Of a DNA stretch of 64,000 nt, positions 60,284 to 64,000 are shown piece by piece. This DNA comes from Callipepla californica brunnescens (Eukaryota; Chordata; Aves; Galliformes; Odontophoridae): NCBI GenBank assembly GCA_023055505.1, contig JALIRH010000042.1:1310335-1374334 (forward strand), given 5' to 3'. Below the pieces are notes generated by a model. It did no database searches. It saw only the letters and a program-made list of their open reading frames with translations, and was not told where the DNA came from. Both the position numbers and the translations under genes were made by a program. Within the stretch, counting starts at the first letter, position 1. Each line of letters starts with the position of its first letter.

Positions 60284-63200
60284 CTAAGAAATAAAACAAA
60301 GCCATCCACTAGTTTCTAAAACAAATGTGATCTGCTCTTCATTTTGATCTGAATCAAAGGGAACGTACCTTTTTTGGTGTCACTGCATATAATTGTGGAG
60401 CTTGTGGAGCTTTGTATAATTTTTTAAATACTTCTTCCTCTGAAACAAGGCTCTTAAATTAAAAATGAAAAGGTTACTTCCATATACTACATTCAAAAAT
60501 CTCTTTTTGTTCCCCTTAGGAATGAGTACGTAGAAGTTAAGGTATTGCTATGAAACTTCAACAGTTCCATAGAAACAATGTAGGTATCCATTAGAAGATT
60601 GGTATTTTTTATCATAAAGTAACTAATTATTTATAAAATTTCAGAAAGAGACAATTAAATAAAAACGTGCTCAAATTGTCTTATACACCAAAGCCCACAT
60701 GCCTTATTTACATCCCCAGATGTAGCAGAGTGCATAAAGAACTGTTAACCATGCTATTTGTTCTGAGTTTTACCAGCAGGTCGCTATGTTCAGAGCTATC
60801 TGACTGAGCATCCAGCTGCAGAAGCACTTTTTGCTTTTTCCTCTGCTCTGAAATCAGTCCTGTGCTCTCACTTTGCATTCTATGTACTGGAGGAGTCTTT
60901 ACAGTGTATGTCTGCGAAAAAGATAGCATTTAAAATTACATTTTCAGTGGTAATCATGGAATCCAACATTAAACTCGTAAGGTAGTTTACAGACAGTGCA
61001 TCCAGGAAGGACTGTCTTTCCATTCAGAACTTGAAACAAAGTCACACACACGCACAGACACAAAGGAAAAAAAAAAGCAGCAGCTGCAGAAGAACTGAGC
61101 TTTAAGACACAATGCATCTAATCTTTTTAAGCTTATCTGCAGAAATTCAGTAGTCCATTTGAACCACAGTCACTATAGACAGACTATAACAAACATTCAC
61201 AAAAATGCAAACAAATGAGCTTGGAGGAAACAGCTTTCAGAAAGACATTAATAGCGAGTGGCATCAAGAACAAGACTGATTTTACTTCAACGGTTCTTTC
61301 ACTGGAAGTTAAACAGAAGGGAAAAATAGGTTCAGGAAAATAAGAACAATTCATTGTGAGTTACAAACCTTTAACGATCGTCTGACCAAGGGACTCTGTG
61401 TAAATGCTGGAGGAGATGTTTTTTTACTTTCCATCGTGTTGGCTTTCATAGGAACATCACTCGGAGACAGTATTTTTTTTACATTAATAGATGCAGAGTC
61501 TGGATCTAAATGAGGTTTAGGAGTCTCAGAAAAATGAGTTTGTATTTTCTAGAATTAAAAAAAGGTTGAAAAATATTTAAGAACCTTTTGTCCTGAGTAT
61601 ATCATTTATCTTATCTAATGTTATTTAACGTCAGTTAGATTGCTTGTATACGTATCACCAAATTTGGAAATTATTCAGTGATGAAGTTACAAGTACCTTG
61701 TCCTTCTTTTCAGTTGCAGAAGCCAAATATTGGGAGAGTTCTTTAGCAAGGTTCTCCTAAGAAGAGAGTTAAATGTTTTATTTATATTTAGCTATTAAAA
61801 ATCTTGGTGTTATTACTGAAGTTCACACAAATATATGATCCATGTTTAGTCCCACTAAGGTATGATCCTTCTATTTGTGGTATTATTTCCAACACAACTT
61901 TTCCCATCTCTGATGGACAATTCTTGAGTTTATAATCCCTCCATGCTCCCCTCACGCATACTCAGGAGTCATGACAAACATTCACTACCAACAGAAGGCA
62001 TAATGACTTCCAAGAGCATTAAGCTCTGATTTCAAGACAGCAAGACCTAGAATCAAAAACTCCTTTCACAGTTGTTATCGTTGCAGCACACATGACCAGG
62101 CCAAGCATGTCACCCATAGTGCTACAATGAAAAAGAAATACCTTGTTTTCAATTTCTGCCTTAAGCTGTTCCTTATGGGATGACAGTTCACTTTTCAAAT
62201 ACAACAGTTCATTTTCCTAAAACCAATTAGATAATGGAAAGCGTTAGCTCTGCTTAACCTGAAAAAAAAAAAGGAAAACAGCCTAAAAGGGACATTAATT
62301 CATAGTGATACTCAGGATAAACAAAGAAAATTCAATTTGCTCAAATAGAGCTAGTTTATCCATGAGGTTAGTATGCTGAAAGGTATCTATAATCCACTTT
62401 GTGAGATGATTCTAGCGCTAGAATAACAGATGAATTCAGATAGTCAACTTTTCCTCATCTAAGAATAAATTAAAAAGATTAAAAAGAAGTGTTGACTTGA
62501 GTCACAGCTTCTATAAAAGTAAAGAAATATTCTGTGAAAGGAAATGTCAGAAAAACACCACATTTTAGGTAGCTGTTATAGAACCACACTTCTGTGAACA
62601 ACTTGAGGGAATGCTCGCTCTCAAAGCTAAGTTTTCCAGAAAGGAAAAGGGAAAAAAAATCATGCAACTCTGGACTTGAGATGTTGTTTAAGCTTGTTTC
62701 AAAAAGTGATCAAGTATGACTAAGAAACAGTTACTGTTCAGAGCTATTAGAGGTAAGAATTTTAAATATTTGTGAGAAGGGGAAAAAAAAAAAAGGAAAA
62801 AAACTACTCAATACTAAAATCTCTTAAGCAGACAGTGAGGTTAGAACATGATGCACTTCTAAGAAAAGCAGACAGAAAAGCACAGGTACTGTAATAGAGA
62901 AGCATTACATTGGCCCAAAACAACCCCTCTTTTCTCTTTTCTCAGGCAAAGTGAAAGGTTGAGTTGTTTAGGAAATAAACCCTTTCATTTCATTATCCAG
63001 CACTGATGAGTAACCTTACCAAAGCTCTTTTCAATGATGACTGCTCTTGCTCTTTTATCTTATATAGTTTTAACTCTGCATCTTTTTCTTCAACCATTTT
63101 ATCATATTCACACTGCATTGAAACAAACAAACGAAGTTATTGGACTAAATGTTGCAAATCTATCTAATCTTAAAATATCTCTCATTTTTTGAAATAAATA

Positions 63201-64000
63201 TTTTCTGGAGCTTCAGAAAGCACTATGAACAAACACTGACACTTCTGCAGAAACGGTACAACAGAAACTTCATAAGCAGTGTTATTTGATATTCTCTGGG
63301 GCAACAGAGAGTGCTTTATCCTTACACAGTGGTATGTGCTCCAGCACATAAAAGCTGGATGTTATTTTTGTTCATGTGATCTGCAAAATATACTGCAAAA
63401 CAGAGTAATAAAGATGTCAGTTCAAATATGCTAAGTTCAGTGCTGAGGATCACTGAACAGTCTCTTCATTAAAAAAAAAAATTGAAAAATACTGAAAACA
63501 TTGAAAAACATTACATCAGGACTACAAAGCACAAACTTTGAATGCTCTAAAAACAAAGCATCCTACAGGATTAAAAAAAAAATGCCACCATCACATCTAA
63601 ATTATTACTGAGAGTTCATATGTGCTAATAGTTCATGTTATGTCTGCAGCTTACATCAATGGCATGTATCTCCCAGTAGACACATTTTCAAAATCTGAAG
63701 GTAAATTTGTTTTTTAGAAGATAAATTTTAACCTCGTGATCCTAGACTTGGGTCTCTTATGAAGTTTCACTTTCCAACTTGTAAATTCTGGTTTTGAAAG
63801 GCTTTTATTTATCATAATATCCCACATCAGGAAGCTTACCTTGTGCTTTTCCATAAGTGCCATCATCTCAGTTATCTTGTGCTGACATCGGATATCAGTT
63901 TCTCTCTGTGCTATTGTTGCTTCATCAGCAAGTAACCTCATTTTTTCTACCTGTTAGTAACAAGGATCTTTTAATTAATGCAATCTATATACAGTCTAAT
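60140..64000 (-). CDS. SYCP1: Synaptonemal complex protein 1, C-terminal 294 aa (partial)
   Basis: Eight in-phase coding exons on the minus strand: 63950-63840, 63112-63020, 62216-62142, 61756-61697, 61548-61369, 60911-60774, 60452-60369 and 60283-60140. The N-terminal two thirds lie beyond the window. SYCP1 forms the transverse filaments that join homologous chromosomes in meiotic prophase. The first four exons are coiled coil (EATIAQRETDIRCQHKITEM, CEYDKMVEEKDAELKLYKIK). The fifth is rich in Ser/Thr-Pro. The last ends with a basic tail (KMDRKRKIKEAEKLF), very like the mammalian C-terminus that sits in the lateral element and binds DNA. All donors are GT, all introns are phase 0, and no frame break is seen. 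The gene runs head to tail with TSHB. Confidence 0.95.
60369..60452 (-). CDS. SYCP1: SYCP1 exon (SLVSEEEVFKKLY...)
   Basis: Acceptor aatttaag, donor AAG/GTACGT. 28 residues ending VTPKK, as in mammals. An alternative acceptor two bases downstream would break the frame and is not preferred. Confidence 0.92.
60774..60911 (-). CDS. SYCP1: SYCP1 exon (TYTVKTPPVHR...SDLL)
   Basis: Acceptor tttcgcag, donor CTG/GTAAAA. 46 residues. YTVKTP and the acidic-serine SDSSEHSDLL are hallmarks shared with mammalian SYCP1. Confidence 0.93.
61369..61548 (-). CDS. SYCP1: SYCP1 exon (Ser/Thr-Pro-rich region)
   Basis: Acceptor aattctag, donor AAG/GTTTGT. 60 residues, diverged from mammals except KIQTHFSETP at the start. 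It contains several S/T-P motifs that suit meiotic kinases. Confidence 0.9.
61697..61756 (-). CDS. SYCP1: SYCP1 exon (ENLAKELSQYLASATEKKDK)
   Basis: Acceptor ctcttcttag, donor AAG/GTACTT. 20 residues. The trailing EKKDK plus the following K matches the mammalian EKKDKK junction. Confidence 0.92.
62142..62216 (-). CDS. SYCP1: SYCP1 exon (ENELLYLKSEL...)
   Basis: Acceptor ggttttag, donor AAG/GTATTT. 25 residues at the end of the coiled-coil rod. Confidence 0.92.
62217..63019 (-). other. SYCP1: SYCP1 introns
   Basis: The introns at 62217-63019, 63113-63839, 61757-62141 and 60912-61368 are AT-rich with several poly-A stretches. No CR1 or extra exon was recognised in them. Confidence 0.7.
63020..63112 (-). 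CDS. SYCP1: SYCP1 exon (CEYDKMVEEK...)
   Basis: Acceptor caatgcag, donor TTG/GTAAGG. 31 residues including LYKIKEQEQSSL, near-identical to the mammalian rod. Confidence 0.95.
63840..63950 (-). CDS. SYCP1: SYCP1 exon (coiled coil, VEKMRLL...MEKHK)
   Basis: Acceptor ttactaacag before 63950, donor AAG/GTAAGC. 37 residues with heptad spacing. RCQHKITEMMALMEKHK matches the mammalian SYCP1 rod closely. Confidence 0.95.

Noticed and set aside
1..64000. CRISPR arrays, operons, insertion sequences, tRNA or rRNA genes
   Set aside because: None seen. The window is intron-rich vertebrate nuclear DNA.

Overview
The window is vertebrate nuclear DNA from a bird, most likely a galliform such as chicken. 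Two things support this. It is littered with CR1 LINE 3' ends that close on ATTCTGTG-type octamers, and the encoded NGF and TSH-beta proteins look like the chicken forms as I remember them. There are no bacterial features: coding sequence is split into short exons with GT-AG splice sites, and most of the window is non-coding.

Four orthologous genes are present, in the order NGF(+), TSPAN2(+), TSHB(-), SYCP1(-). This is the reverse complement of the human 1p13 order SYCP1-TSHB-TSPAN2-NGF, with orientations kept, in a much more compact form. NGF (6911-7630) lies in one coding exon with its polyadenylation signal at 7758. About 22 kb of apparently gene-free DNA follows, holding CR1 fragments and a GGGGAA microsatellite. 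TSPAN2 starts in a CpG island at about 29.7 kb and runs through eight coding exons to 46267, giving a 222-residue tetraspanin. TSHB lies tail to tail with TSPAN2 (coding exons 54243-54404 and 52535-52777) and has a recognisable pituitary promoter near 55.3-55.46 kb. The last eight coding exons of SYCP1 (60140-63950) end the window. Its 5' part lies beyond position 64000.

The genes do not form one pathway: NGF is a secreted neurotrophin, TSPAN2 a glial and smooth-muscle membrane scaffold, TSHB the specific subunit of thyrotropin, and SYCP1 the transverse filament of the meiotic synaptonemal complex. They are linked by ancient synteny.

The most unusual structure is a direct repeat of about 0.6 kb and roughly 98% identity outside two indels (53307-53914 and 56765-57352). 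It brackets the TSHB promoter and first coding exon. Other notable points are a probable GC-AG intron in TSPAN2, a CR1 copy that keeps 5'-region and endonuclease sequence but has lost its middle, two copies of an unclassified element with LTR-promoter-like features, and an odd thirteenth cysteine in TSH-beta. I did not find an undescribed gene system.
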